Assembly (NCBI RefSeq): GCF_000331285.1
Contig: NZ_ANFX01000032.1
Span: 62,001-126,000, forward strand
Source: Porphyrobacter sp. AAP82
Lineage (GTDB): Bacteria > Pseudomonadota > Alphaproteobacteria > Sphingomonadales > Sphingomonadaceae
Reading direction: 5' to 3'
DNA length: 64,000 bases
The position numbers and the translations under genes were made by a program. Shown here piece by piece: positions 1 through 8,912 of the stretch (position 1 is the stretch's first letter; every line of letters starts with the position of its first letter). Under the pieces are notes generated by a model that was not told the origin of the DNA, ran no database searches, and was given only the letters and a program-made list of their open reading frames with translations.

Positions 1-555
1 CTTGGGCGGAAAGCGCGGCTGGCGGCCGAGCAGGAGCCTGTCCTCATGCTCGACCAGCATGATCGTGACCGGATCGGTGCGCGGGAAGTGGTCCGCGCCG
101 CAGCTGTCGCAATGCCGCTGCCAGCCGCCCTTGACAAGCTTGGTCGCCGATCCGCAGCGCGCGCAGAAGCGGTGGCGGGCGTGCCAGTCGACAAGGCTCC
201 TCGCCCCGCCATAGATGGCAAGGTCAGGGGGCGCGAGCTGCGTCATCAGCGCCCAGGCGCGCGGCATGGCGTAAGCGGGGCCATCGGCGCCCTCGCCCGG
301 CACCGGAGCGAAATGCGCCTTGCCGTCCTGCATCCCGAGAAACACCAGCTCGGCATCCTCGGGCACGTCGGCGAGCGAGCCCCACACGAGCCCGCCCTGA
401 TCGTCCACCCCCGGCAGCAAGCCATCGAGCAGCAGCACCTTTGCGCGCCAGTTCATCAGGCCCGCGAGCGCCTCGGGATCGACGCGGATGTGATCGGCCC
501 GGTCGAGCGGCGATCCGGCGAAGGCCATCCCCGGCGGCGTGGCAGGCGCGTGCAT
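1..555 (-). CDS. nudC: NAD(+)/NADH diphosphatase NudC-like, 3' end cut off by window edge
   Basis: Nudix-type NADH pyrophosphatase, which cleaves NAD(H) or NAD-capped RNA ends to NMN(H) and AMP. 185 residues are visible. A zinc ribbon is formed by Cys131, Cys134, Cys149 and Cys152 (C-x2-C-x14-C-x2-C), followed by the family-typical HFPRTDPV stretch that opens the Nudix domain. The Nudix box itself lies outside the window. The ATG overlaps the TGA of the upstream serine hydrolase by one base (TGATG), so translation of the two is probably coupled. The family call rests on the zinc ribbon plus the FPRTDP signature; the substrate is inferred from family. Confidence 0.88.
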   Translation of the reverse strand, partial: MHAPATPPGMAFAGSPLDRADHIRVDPEALAGLMNWRAKVLLLDGLLPGVDDQGGLVWGSLADVPEDAELVFLGMQDGKAHFAPVPGEGADGPAYAMPRAWALMTQLAPPDLAIYGGARSLVDWHARHRFCARCGSATKLVKGGWQRHCDSCGADHFPRTDPVTIMLVEHEDRLLLGRQPRFPPK

Positions 556-1889
556 CAGGCGGCAGCCTTCTTCGCAGCGCGCATCGCCGCGAGATCCTTC
601 TGCATCGCGGCCATGAACTCGTCGCGGATCGGGTAGGCTTCGGACGGCATGTACTGGGTCCACAGGCACGAGCGCAGCTTCAAGTCGAAATCGACCGCGC
701 CGAGCGTGCCCGCCGCCCCGCCCCAGCCGAAGCTCGACCCCTTGGAGCGCCCGCCGGCGCCGTGGCCCTCGCCCTCGAGCCAGCTGCCCTTGAGATCGAC
801 GGTTGCAGGGATGAGGTTCGAGGTGCCGACGCGCACCGCATTCTCGCTCATCACGAACTTGCCGTCGATCCGGCCATAGCCGAGCAGCATCCTGAGGAAG
901 CGGTCATAGTCCTTCGGGCTCGAAACGAGGCCGCCGCCGCCCGCCGCCACTTCGGGCGGGTCGAGAAAGACCGAGGCCGGGCCCGGATCGATCGGGAAGG
1001 GCGTGCCGCCGACGATGCCGTAATTGTCGGTGAGGCGGTGCGCCTCGCTCGCGGGGACCTGCATGAAGGTGCTGGTCATGCCGCAGGGGTCGAAGATGCG
1101 AGCCTTCAGGAAGGCTTCGAATTCCATCCCGCTCACCACCTCGATCACCCGGCCGAGCAGGTCGATCGAGCAGGAATAGCTCCACCTGGTGGCAGGCTGA
1201 TACATCAGTGGCAGTTCGGCCAAGCGGTCGGCCCAGACCGCAAGGCCCGGCGCAGGCGTGACCGGCTCGATCCCCGGGATCGGCAAGCGGCTCACCCGGC
1301 CACCGATCAGACCCTGCGCGTTGAAGGCCTTTTGCAGCGGCCCCTTGCTGATGATCTGGTAGCCGAGCCCGGCGGTGTGGGTCAGCAGCATGCGGATCGT
1401 GATCGGCTGATTGGCGGGCACGGTATCGTCGAGCGAACCCTCGGGATCGACCAGCACCTTCATGTCGCGGAAGGCGGGGAGGATCTCGTGGACCGGCTGG
1501 TCGAGGCCCAGCTTGCCCTCGTCGATCAGGATCATCGTCGCCATGCCGGTGATGGGCTTGGACATCGAGTAGATGCGGTAAAGCGAGTTCTCGTCCACTA
1601 GCGCCGGCTTGCCGAGCGCGAGCGTGCCGCCCCCGACCGTATGGGCATGGGGTTGCTGGTCCCAGCCGAAGGACAGCAGCAGGTTGGCCAGCTTCTTTTG
1701 CGAGACATACTTGTCGGCGAGCGCCGCGACATTGGCCCAGTCCTCGCTCACGTCATGCGCAAAGGCGGCGCGGCCGAACGGCAGGCCCGACAGCGCTGCC
1801 CCGCCTGCGAAGAGTGCGCCCGCGCGCAACAGCGAGCGGCGCGAAAGATCGGGGGTCATGCCGGAAAGTGCGGCGGTCTGGATAGGCAT
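555..1889 (-). CDS. Serine hydrolase, class C beta-lactamase-like, Tat signal
   Basis: A 444-residue penicillin-binding/esterase-type serine hydrolase. The N-terminus holds a twin-arginine signal (SRRSLLRAG, residues 17-25) and a hydrophobic stretch, so export in folded form is likely. The catalytic SxxK motif is Ser108-Met-Ser-Lys111 and a tyrosine motif Y238-S-C follows, where Tyr-x-Asn is usual; a GWGG segment stands near the C-terminus in place of the KTG box. This pattern suits the EstB-like esterases better than a true beta-lactamase. The start at 1889 is preceded by GGAGA; a second ATG at 1859 would keep the Tat motif but has a poorer ribosome site. Substrate unknown. Confidence 0.88.
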   Translation of the reverse strand: MPIQTAALSGMTPDLSRRSLLRAGALFAGGAALSGLPFGRAAFAHDVSEDWANVAALADKYVSQKKLANLLLSFGWDQQPHAHTVGGGTLALGKPALVDENSLYRIYSMSKPITGMATMILIDEGKLGLDQPVHEILPAFRDMKVLVDPEGSLDDTVPANQPITIRMLLTHTAGLGYQIISKGPLQKAFNAQGLIGGRVSRLPIPGIEPVTPAPGLAVWADRLAELPLMYQPATRWSYSCSIDLLGRVIEVVSGMEFEAFLKARIFDPCGMTSTFMQVPASEAHRLTDNYGIVGGTPFPIDPGPASVFLDPPEVAAGGGGLVSSPKDYDRFLRMLLGYGRIDGKFVMSENAVRVGTSNLIPATVDLKGSWLEGEGHGAGGRSKGSSFGWGGAAGTLGAVDFDLKLRSCLWTQYMPSEAYPIRDEFMAAMQKDLAAMRAAKKAAA

Positions 1890-1993
1890 CAGGCAGAATC
1901 TCCGGTCCGTGTTTGAAACCTGTTTGCGGCAGGCGGGAAGCCCGGTCAATCGCGGTGCACGGGGACACGTGAACTGCGGCTTGCGAAGCCTCG

Positions 1994-2015
1994 GTGTCTT
2001 ATCTATATAAGACAC
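1994..2015. promoter_or_regulatory. Perfect 9-bp inverted repeat ending at a start codon
   Basis: GTGTCTTAT (1994-2002), a CTAT spacer, and ATAAGACAC (2007-2015) form a perfect inverted repeat whose last base touches the ATG at 2016. It stands out as A+T-rich in a G+C-rich chromosome and lies between the divergent serine hydrolase and the small membrane gene. It resembles a dimeric repressor operator, or a leader hairpin that would hide the start codon. The cognate regulator is not identifiable here. Confidence 0.6.
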
Positions 2016-2237
2016 ATGCTCAACCTCCTTGCCTATCTCGTCGGCCTTGTCAGCCTCGTCATCGTGATCCCCGCGCAGATCCCCCTGCTCGGCTGGGCCA
2101 ACTGGTTCGCCCTGCCGCTGATCGTGATCGGTATCGTGATCGGGGCGCTGTCCTCGAAGGACGGCGGGCGCAACTTCTGCCTTGTGGTGCTGCTGATCGC
2201 GGGCGTGCGGCTGACTTTGGGCGGCGGGGTCCTCTAA
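2016..2237 (+). CDS. Small two- to three-helix membrane protein, unknown function
   Basis: A 73-residue, strongly hydrophobic protein. Residues 4-20, 30-45 and 54-68 are long apolar runs, broken by the polar loop SSKDGGRN. I do not recognise a named family, although short proteins of this style are common in sphingomonads. The ATG immediately follows a perfect inverted repeat and has no convincing Shine-Dalgarno sequence, so the transcript may be leaderless. Its stop overlaps the stop of convergent mutY by two bases. Coding status is supported by the fit of the reading frame between its neighbours and by typical membrane-protein composition. Confidence 0.7.
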   Translation: MLNLLAYLVGLVSLVIVIPAQIPLLGWANWFALPLIVIGIVIGALSSKDGGRNFCLVVLLIAGVRLTLGGGVL

Positions 2238-3292
2238 TCCCCGCGGGCGAGCGCCAGCCGCGCGGCCTTGGCGAACAGGGTCGCAAGCCCGGCCTCGCCG
2301 ATCTTCTCGACCGGCCACCACTGCCCCGCCCCGCGCGGCTGCGACACCGTTTCGAGCGCGCGCACTTCCAGCGTCAGATGGGCATGGGTGAAGCCGTGGC
2401 GCACCGCGCCCAGCCGCTGCCATGCTCCGCCCAGCGGCGCCTTGCCCGAACCGTGTTCTTGCGCGCTCCAGCCATCATCGGGCAGCGCGCGCATCCCGCC
2501 GAGCATTCCTTCGGGCGGGCGGGTGACGAGCCACACCTGCGTGCCCTTGGCCCGGGTGATCCAGAAGGCCGTGCCGCGCCGCTCGGGCACCACTTTCCTC
2601 GGCGGCTTGACGGGCAGGCGCCCGGGGTCGCCCTGCTTGCGGCCCTCGCAGCTGCCGGAAAGCGGGCAGATGAGGCAGCGCGGGGCGCGCGGCGTGCAGA
2701 TATTGGCGCCGAGGTCCATCATGCCTTGCGCGAAATCGCCCGCGCGGCTGGCGGGCGTGATCGTCGCGGCGGCGGCGCGGATCGCCTTCCTCGCCCCCGG
2801 CAGCGGCTCGGTTATGGCGAAGAGCCGCGCAACCACCCGTTCGACATTGGCATCGACCACCACCGCGCGCTTGCCGAAAGCGATCGCGGCGATCGCGGCG
2901 GCGGTATAGTCGCCGAGGCCGGGGAGCGCGCGCAGCTCGGCCTCGGTATCCGGGAAGCCGCCCCGCTCCGCCACCGCGCGCGCGCATTTCAGGAGATTGC
3001 GCGCGCGCGAATAGTAGCCGAGCCCCGCCCACGCCGCCATGAGCGTCTCGTCGGATGCAGCGGCGAGCGCCTCGAGCGTCGGCCAGGTCTCGGTGAACTT
3101 GGCGAAATAGGGCTTCACCGCCGCCACCGTGGTCTGCTGGAGCATCACCTCGGACAGCCACACGCGGTAGGGCCAGGCCGGGTCATCGGGCAGAGCGCTG
3201 CCCGGCGGCAAGCGCCACGGCAGATCGCGCGCATTGCGGTCATACCAATCGACGAGCGTAGCGGCAATTTCGGGCTGGATGCTGGCAGTCAC
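2234..3292 (-). CDS. mutY: A/G-specific adenine glycosylase MutY
   Basis: Removes adenine mispaired with 8-oxoguanine in base excision repair. From the GTG at 3292 the protein has 352 residues, as usual. Visible are the catalytic glutamate in WLSEVMLQQT (Glu48), the helix-hairpin-helix LPGLGDYT, the catalytic aspartate in VDANVERV (Asp147), the iron-sulfur cluster cysteines 199, 206, 209 and 215 (C-x6-C-x2-C-x5-C), and a C-terminal Nudix-like recognition domain ending in LALARGD. An AGG seven bases upstream supports the GTG start; a TTG start at 3319 would run into the divergent dciA. Only about 14 bases separate the two divergent starts. Confidence 0.95.
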   Translation of the reverse strand: MTASIQPEIAATLVDWYDRNARDLPWRLPPGSALPDDPAWPYRVWLSEVMLQQTTVAAVKPYFAKFTETWPTLEALAAASDETLMAAWAGLGYYSRARNLLKCARAVAERGGFPDTEAELRALPGLGDYTAAAIAAIAFGKRAVVVDANVERVVARLFAITEPLPGARKAIRAAAATITPASRAGDFAQGMMDLGANICTPRAPRCLICPLSGSCEGRKQGDPGRLPVKPPRKVVPERRGTAFWITRAKGTQVWLVTRPPEGMLGGMRALPDDGWSAQEHGSGKAPLGGAWQRLGAVRHGFTHAHLTLEVRALETVSQPRGAGQWWPVEKIGEAGLATLFAKAARLALARGD

Positions 3293-3306
3293 GCGCGGCC
3301 TATGGC

Positions 3307-3867
3307 ATGGCGGGCGCAATCATGGGAAGCGACAAGAAACCTCCGGCCACAGACAGCAAGATCAGGCCCTACACTCGCCCCCGCGGACAGGGCCCGCGCG
3401 CGATCGGCGATCTCATGCCCGAGATCGGCCGCACCGCCTTCCGGCGCTTCGGCTTCGTGCAAAGCTCGGTGGTCACCCGCTGGCCCGAAATCGTCGGCCC
3501 CAGGCACGCCCGCGTATGCAGCCCCGAGGCGATCCGCTTTCCCCCGGGGGAGAAGGCCGAAGGCATCCTCGATCTGGTGGTGATCCCCGCCCATGCGCCG
3601 CTGATCCAGCAGGTCGTGCCGGAAATCATCGAGCGGGTGAACCGCTTCTTCGGCTACCGCGCGGTCGCCCGCGTCAAGCTGCGCCACGGCGCGGTCACCC
3701 CGCCCGCCGACGGCCGCCCGGCCAAGCCCCCGCCGTCGCTCAAGCCGATCCCGCTGGAATTGGGCGACAGCTTGCGCGATATCGGCGATCCGGAGCTGCG
3801 CACCGTGCTCGAATCGCTCGCCCGCAGCCTCTCGAACAACGAAAAGCCGACCCCACCGGAAGAATAG
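3307..3867 (+). CDS. dciA: DUF721/DciA-family protein, likely replicative helicase operator
   Basis: A 186-residue protein with a DUF721 core (about residues 30-125): the TAFRRFGF.. VTRWPEIVGP segment and later the APLIQQVVPEIIERVNRFFGY segment are typical. DUF721 proteins are the ancestral loaders/operators of DnaB in bacteria lacking DnaC, so a role at the replication fork is inferred. The start is uncertain between ATG 3307 and ATG 3322. It is divergent from mutY and sits six bases upstream of a DsbA-like gene, a gene order common in Sphingomonadales. The C-terminal 60 residues are proline-rich and acidic and probably disordered. Confidence 0.82.
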   Translation: MAGAIMGSDKKPPATDSKIRPYTRPRGQGPRAIGDLMPEIGRTAFRRFGFVQSSVVTRWPEIVGPRHARVCSPEAIRFPPGEKAEGILDLVVIPAHAPLIQQVVPEIIERVNRFFGYRAVARVKLRHGAVTPPADGRPAKPPPSLKPIPLELGDSLRDIGDPELRTVLESLARSLSNNEKPTPPEE

Positions 3868-3872
3868 CCCCC

Positions 3873-4604
3873 ATGCTGAAACCCCTCCTTTTCACCGCCG
3901 CTGCGCTGGTGCTGGCTGCCGGCGTCGCCTCGGCGCAGGACCTCTCGCGTCCCGACAGCGCCTTTGCGCCCAGGTCCAAGGCGGCAAGCTGGCAGAACAC
4001 CGTCACGCGCACCGATCGCGGGCATCTGGTCGGCAATCCCGATGCGGGCACCACGCTGGTCGAATTCATCAGCTACACCTGCCCGCACTGCGCCGATTTC
4101 GCCGCGCGCGGCGAGCCGGCGCTCGATGTGGTGCTGCTCGGCCCGGGCAAGCTCAAGGTCGAGGTGCGGCCGGTGATCCGCAACGGGCTCGACGTGGTCG
4201 TGACGCTGCTCGCCAATTGCGGCGACCCGGCCGATTTCAAGGTCCGCCACCGCGCGCTGATCCTTGCCCAGGCCGACTGGCTCGGCAAGGCACGCGCCGC
4301 CCCGCAGACCCAGCAGGCGATCTGGCAGCGCGGCGACAGGGCCGCCCGCCAGAACGCCGCCGCTGCCCTCGGCCTTACCGCCATGCTCGCTGCAAAGGGG
4401 CAATCGAAGGCCGAGCTCGACGCCTGCGTCGCCAATGATGCCGCCGCACAGAAGCTGCTCGCCAACGACGATGCCGACGCGGCCGAATTCGGGGTCGATT
4501 CCACCCCCAGCTTCGCAATGGACGGCAAGCTCCTGACCGAAGTGCACAGCTGGGAGACGCTCTACCCGCTGCTGCGCGAAAGGTTCACCGCCAGGGCCGA
4601 ATGA
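3873..4604 (+). CDS. Periplasmic DsbA-family thioredoxin-fold protein (CPHC)
   Basis: 243 residues. A signal peptide (hydrophobic run 4-20, cleavage after ASA) is followed by a thioredoxin-fold disulfide oxidoreductase with active site Cys70-Pro-His-Cys73, the classic DsbA pair, and the cis-proline loop DSTPSFAMDG near residue 210. It should oxidise or shuffle disulfides in exported proteins. It follows dciA by five bases, so it is probably co-transcribed with it, and is followed by a second DsbA-like gene with a lipoprotein signal. Whether it works as oxidase or isomerase cannot be told from sequence. Confidence 0.9.
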   Translation: MLKPLLFTAAALVLAAGVASAQDLSRPDSAFAPRSKAASWQNTVTRTDRGHLVGNPDAGTTLVEFISYTCPHCADFAARGEPALDVVLLGPGKLKVEVRPVIRNGLDVVVTLLANCGDPADFKVRHRALILAQADWLGKARAAPQTQQAIWQRGDRAARQNAAAALGLTAMLAAKGQSKAELDACVANDAAAQKLLANDDADAAEFGVDSTPSFAMDGKLLTEVHSWETLYPLLRERFTARAE

Positions 4605-4710
4605 GCGCGCCTGCGAATTGTTCACACCCCTTGCGCGCTGGTGCTTGCTGGCAGAGCGCGTGCGGGGCTATCCTCCCGCCGTAAAGCGAACTCCCAGTTA
4701 GGACGACCCG

Positions 4711-5457
4711 ATGACCCTGACCCGCCTTTTCTCGCTCTGTCTTGCCGCTCTTGCGCCGCTGATGCTGGCGGCCTGCGGCGGGGATGCCGCCGGCGATGGC
4801 GCCAGCAGCGAACCCCTGCCGGTCGTCGCGCCGCCCGCCGGCACGACCTGGGCGCAAAAGGTCGCCACCACCGAGCGCGGCGGCTATCTCGTCGGCAACC
4901 CCGATGCGCCCCTGAAGCTCGTCGAATACGGCTCGCTCACCTGCCCGGCCTGCGCGCGCTTTTCCGAGGAGGGTATGAAGCCCCTGATGGAAACCTACGT
5001 CAATTCGGGCCGCGTCAGTTATGAATTCCGCAGCTTCCTGATCCATGGCCCGCTCGATCTGGCGCTGACCCGCATGATTGGCTGCTCCGCACCCGAAGCC
5101 GCCATGCCGCTCGCCGACCAGATCTGGGCCAATCTCGGCCCCATCCAGCAGCGTGCCTTCGCCAACGAATCCGCGTTGAACGACCTTGCCAAGTTCCCCG
5201 AGAACGAGCGTTTCGTGCGCTTCGGCGAGCTTACCGGCCTCTATGAATTCTTCGCCGCGCGCGGAATCAGCGAAGACCAGGCACGCACCTGCATGGCCGA
5301 CTTCGCCAAGCTCAAGCAGCTTTCCGAAATCTCCGAGACCTACGCCAACGACGACAAGATCCAGTCCACCCCGACCTTCGTGCTCAACGGCACCAAGGTC
5401 GAGGGCAGCACCTGGGCCGAGCTCGAGCCCCGCCTCCAGCGCGCCGGCGCGCGCTGA
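4711..5457 (+). CDS. DsbA-family lipoprotein (CPAC)
   Basis: 248 residues. The N-terminus is a lipoprotein signal with lipobox LAAC (acylated Cys22), followed by a short Gly/Asp/Ser linker and a thioredoxin fold with active site Cys78-Pro-Ala-Cys81 and cis-proline loop STPTFVLNG. The protein is homologous in layout to the preceding gene but membrane-tethered, so the pair may divide labour between soluble and anchored disulfide chemistry. A 106-base gap separates them and could carry a promoter. smc begins 30 bases downstream. Confidence 0.9.
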   Translation: MTLTRLFSLCLAALAPLMLAACGGDAAGDGASSEPLPVVAPPAGTTWAQKVATTERGGYLVGNPDAPLKLVEYGSLTCPACARFSEEGMKPLMETYVNSGRVSYEFRSFLIHGPLDLALTRMIGCSAPEAAMPLADQIWANLGPIQQRAFANESALNDLAKFPENERFVRFGELTGLYEFFAARGISEDQARTCMADFAKLKQLSEISETYANDDKIQSTPTFVLNGTKVEGSTWAELEPRLQRAGAR

Positions 5458-5487
5458 GGCTGACGGGCGGGGGCGCCAGAACAGCCG

Positions 5488-8400
5488 ATGCAGATCCACC
5501 GGCTCAAGCTCAGCGGCTTCAAGAGCTTCGTCGAGCCGGCGGAACTGCGCATCGAGCCCGGGCTGACCGGCGTGGTCGGTCCCAACGGCTGCGGCAAGTC
5601 CAACCTCCTCGAAGCGATCCGCTGGGTCATGGGGGAAACCTCGGCCAAGTCGATGCGTTCGGGCGGGATGGAGGACGTGATCTTCGCGGGCACCTCCACC
5701 CGCCCCCCGCGCGATTTTGCCGAAGTGGTGCTCCACGCCGAGGATGACGGCGGCGAGGAGCTGGTCGTCACCCGCCGGATCGAGCGCGGCGCCGGGTCAG
5801 CCTACCGCGTCAACGGCCGCGATGTGCGCGCCAAGGATGTGGCGCTGACCTTTGCCGATGCGGCGACCGGGGCGCACTCGCCCGCGCTCGTCAGCCAGGG
5901 CAAGATCGCGCAGGTGATCGCGGCCAAGCCCGCCGAACGCCGCGCGATGCTCGAGGAAGCGGCGGGGATCGCGGGGCTGCATGTGCGCCGCAAGGATGCC
6001 GAGGGCAAGCTGCGCGCGGCCGAAGCGAACCTTGCCCGGCTCGAGGACCTGATGGCCGGGCTCGATGCCCAGATCGCCTCATTGAAGCGCCAGGCGCGGC
6101 AGGCCGAGCGCTACACCGGACTCACCCGCCAGATCCAGGCCGCCGAGGCCCGTCTGCTGTTCGCCCGCTGGCGCGAGGCTGCCGCCGCCGCCAAGGCCGC
6201 CCGCGCTGCTGCCGAAGGCGCCGAGGCGCGGGTCGCCGAGGCGCAGAAGGCAGTCGAAGTCGTCCAGAAGGAGCAGGCCGAGGCCGCCGCAGCGCTCGCC
6301 GAAGCCCGCGACGAACTCGCCGACCGGCGTGACGATGCCAGCGCGCACGGGCACCGCATGGCGGCTTTGGCGGAAAAGCTCGATGCTGCCGAGACCCGGC
6401 TGCGCGATCTCGAACGCCAGCGGATGCGGCTCGAGGAGGATCGCTCGGACGCCGACCGGCTGACCGGCGCTGCGGTCGAGGCATTGGCGCGGCTCACGCA
6501 GGAACTCGAGGTCAGCCGCGGTGCAGCGGCAGCCGCCGAAGCCGCGCGCCCCCTGCTCGCCGAAAAAGCCGAGGACAAGGAGCGCGCCAGCCGCGCCGCC
6601 GAACTCGCGCTCGCCAAGGCGACCGCCGATCAGGCCGGGGTCGAGGCCGAATGGCGCGTCGCCGAGGCCGCCGTCGACCAGGCGCAGGCCCGCCTTGCAC
6701 GGATCGAGGCCGAAGCCAGCCGCCTCTTGCGCATCCGCGCCGAACTCGAGGCCGCCACCGACCCCGACGCCGACCTTGTCGCCGCGCGCGAGGCTGCGGA
6801 TGAAGCAGCGGACGATCTCGCTCGCCTGCGCGCGAGGCTCGCAGAGGACCAGGCGCGCAAGGCCGACCTCCAATCGCGGCGCGACGATGTCGCAAGCAGC
6901 CTCGCCGCCGCGCGCGCCGAACTCGCCGGAATCGAGCGCGAGCACACCGCGCTTGCCCGCGACCGCGAGGCCCGTGCCAAGCGCGAGGCCGGGCGGCAGG
7001 GGATGGCAACCCCGCTCGACCGGGTGACTGTCACCCCCGGCCACGAACGCGCGCTCGCGGCGGTGCTGGGGCGCGACGGGAAGTCGCCGCTCGGCACGCC
7101 TGCCCCGGCACAGGACGGACGCTTCTGGACGGGGGCCGCCGCGCCCCGCCCCGTCGCCGACAGCCTCGCCGGGCGGCTTTCGCAATGCCCGCCGGAACTC
7201 GCCGCCCGCCTCGCGCTGGTGCACTGCGTCGAGGAGGATGACGCGCGCGCGCTGGCTCCGGGCGAATGGCTGGTGACCCGCGCCGGGCACCTCAGGCGCT
7301 GGGACGGTTTCGTCGCGCGCGGCGAAGGGGCTGCCGAAGCCGCGCAGCTCGAAGCGGCCAACCGCTTTGCCGAACTGGACGCCGCCCTCCCGCCCTTGCG
7401 TGACGCCGCCGCCCGTGCCGAGGCCGAGGACAAGGCGGTTCGCGAGGAGCTTGCCGCGCTCCAGACCGGGCTCATCGCGCAGGAGCGCAGCATCGCCAGC
7501 GCCATCGAGGCCGAACGCCAGGCACTGCGGCGGCTCGACCAGGCCGAGGCGGCAAAGGAACGTCTCGCCGCACGCCTTGCCGAACTCGCCGCCAGTGCAG
7601 CAGACACCGAGACCCAGATCGCCGCCGCCCGAAGCGAGGTCGAAGCCGCCACCGCCGCCCGCGAAAGGCTCCCCGCCCGCGATGCAGGGCGTGCCGCGCT
7701 CGAAGCGGCGCAGGCGAAGAACGCCGCCGCCCGCGCCGCAGTGCAGGCCGCGCTTGCCGAGCTTGCCGCGCAGGACCAGGCGCTCGCCGTCGCGCGCGAG
7801 CGGCTCGCCGGGCAGCAGGCCGACCACGCCGGCTGGCAGGCCCGCGCCTCGGATGCCGAGCGGCGCATGGCTGAAACCGGCCGCCGCCTCGCCGAAATCG
7901 CCGAGGAACACGCCGTCATCGCCGCCAAGCCCGCCGCGCTCGCTGCCGAGATCGAGGCAGGCGAGGCGACCCGCGTCCGCCTTGCCGCCGAACTTGCCGC
8001 AGCCGATGCGGTGATGCACGCGGCCGAGGCGCGCAGCCGCGCGGCCGACACCGCGCTCGCGCAATGCACCGAGGTCCTCGCACAAGCCCGCGAAGCGCGC
8101 GCCAGCCTTGCCGCGCGCGCCGAGAACGAAGAGCTGCGCCGTGCCGAGATGGCCCGCATTTCGGGCGAGCGATTCCAGTGCCCGCCCCCGCTTCTCGGCG
8201 ATCGCTTCGGCTTCGAGGAGGCCGACCTTGCCCCTGCCGCGCAGGAATCCGAGGAGCTCGAAAAGCTCACCGCCGCGCGCGAGCGGATCGGCCCGGTCAA
8301 CCTCGTGGCCGCCGACGAACTCGCCCGGATCGAGGCCGAGCACGGCTCGAGCGCCGAGGAGCAGGCCGAACTGGTCGAAGCCATCGCCCGCCTGCGCGGA

Positions 8401-8910
8401 TCGATCGGCAACTTGAACCGCGAGGGCCGCGAGCGGCTGCGCGCCGCGTTCGAGGCGGTGGACGGGCATTTCCGGGTGCTGTTCACGCGGCTGTTCGAGG
8501 GGGGAAGCGCGCACCTCGCGCTGGTCGATTCGGACGATCCGCTGGAAGCCGGCCTCGAAATCTACGCCCAGCCGCCGGGCAAGCGGCTGCAATCCTTGTC
8601 GCTGCTGTCAGGCGGCGAGCAGGCGCTGACCGCGACCGCGCTGATCTTCGCGCTGTTCCTCACCAACCCCGCCCCGATCTGCGTGCTCGACGAGGTCGAC
8701 GCGCCGCTCGATGATGCCAACGTCGAACGCTTCTGCGACCTCCTCGAATCGATGGTCGCCACCACCACCACCCGCTACCTCATCGTCACCCACAATGCGG
8801 TGACGATGAGCCGCATGCACCGATTGTTCGGAGTGACGATGGCGGAGAAGGGCATCTCGCGGCTGGTGAGCGTCGATCTGGGCGAGGCCGCGCTGCTGGC
8901 GGCGGAGTAG
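5488..8910 (+). CDS. smc: Chromosome segregation/condensation ATPase SMC
   Basis: 1140 residues, the usual size. Walker A GPNGCGKSN (residues 31-39) opens the N-terminal head; two very Ala/Glu/Arg-rich coiled coils run about 165-500 and 620-930; the hinge lies between, about 505-615; the C-terminal head carries the ABC signature LSGGEQ (about 1040) and Walker B ICVLDE (about 1064-1069) with a D-loop. The protein forms a V-shaped dimer that extrudes loops and aligns chromosome arms, loaded by ParB at parS. No scpA or scpB is present in the window. The Ala/Arg bias of the coils creates long spurious frames on the opposite strand. Confidence 0.97.
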   Translation: MQIHRLKLSGFKSFVEPAELRIEPGLTGVVGPNGCGKSNLLEAIRWVMGETSAKSMRSGGMEDVIFAGTSTRPPRDFAEVVLHAEDDGGEELVVTRRIERGAGSAYRVNGRDVRAKDVALTFADAATGAHSPALVSQGKIAQVIAAKPAERRAMLEEAAGIAGLHVRRKDAEGKLRAAEANLARLEDLMAGLDAQIASLKRQARQAERYTGLTRQIQAAEARLLFARWREAAAAAKAARAAAEGAEARVAEAQKAVEVVQKEQAEAAAALAEARDELADRRDDASAHGHRMAALAEKLDAAETRLRDLERQRMRLEEDRSDADRLTGAAVEALARLTQELEVSRGAAAAAEAARPLLAEKAEDKERASRAAELALAKATADQAGVEAEWRVAEAAVDQAQARLARIEAEASRLLRIRAELEAATDPDADLVAAREAADEAADDLARLRARLAEDQARKADLQSRRDDVASSLAAARAELAGIEREHTALARDREARAKREAGRQGMATPLDRVTVTPGHERALAAVLGRDGKSPLGTPAPAQDGRFWTGAAAPRPVADSLAGRLSQCPPELAARLALVHCVEEDDARALAPGEWLVTRAGHLRRWDGFVARGEGAAEAAQLEAANRFAELDAALPPLRDAAARAEAEDKAVREELAALQTGLIAQERSIASAIEAERQALRRLDQAEAAKERLAARLAELAASAADTETQIAAARSEVEAATAARERLPARDAGRAALEAAQAKNAAARAAVQAALAELAAQDQALAVARERLAGQQADHAGWQARASDAERRMAETGRRLAEIAEEHAVIAAKPAALAAEIEAGEATRVRLAAELAAADAVMHAAEARSRAADTALAQCTEVLAQAREARASLAARAENEELRRAEMARISGERFQCPPPLLGDRFGFEEADLAPAAQESEELEKLTAARERIGPVNLVAADELARIEAEHGSSAEEQAELVEAIARLRGSIGNLNREGRERLRAAFEAVDGHFRVLFTRLFEGGSAHLALVDSDDPLEAGLEIYAQPPGKRLQSLSLLSGGEQALTATALIFALFLTNPAPICVLDEVDAPLDDANVERFCDLLESMVATTTTRYLIVTHNAVTMSRMHRLFGVTMAEKGISRLVSVDLGEAALLAAE

Positions 8911-8912
8911 GC

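Noticed and set aside
1964..1975. Second CACGTG-centred site (GACACGTGAACT) as another parS
   Set aside because: Only the inner part fits; the outer TGTT/AACA arms are missing.
6079..8592. An 837-codon open frame antisense to smc
   Set aside because: Arises from the Ala/Arg/Glu codon bias of the smc coiled coils in G+C-rich DNA; no domain or ribosome site supports it.
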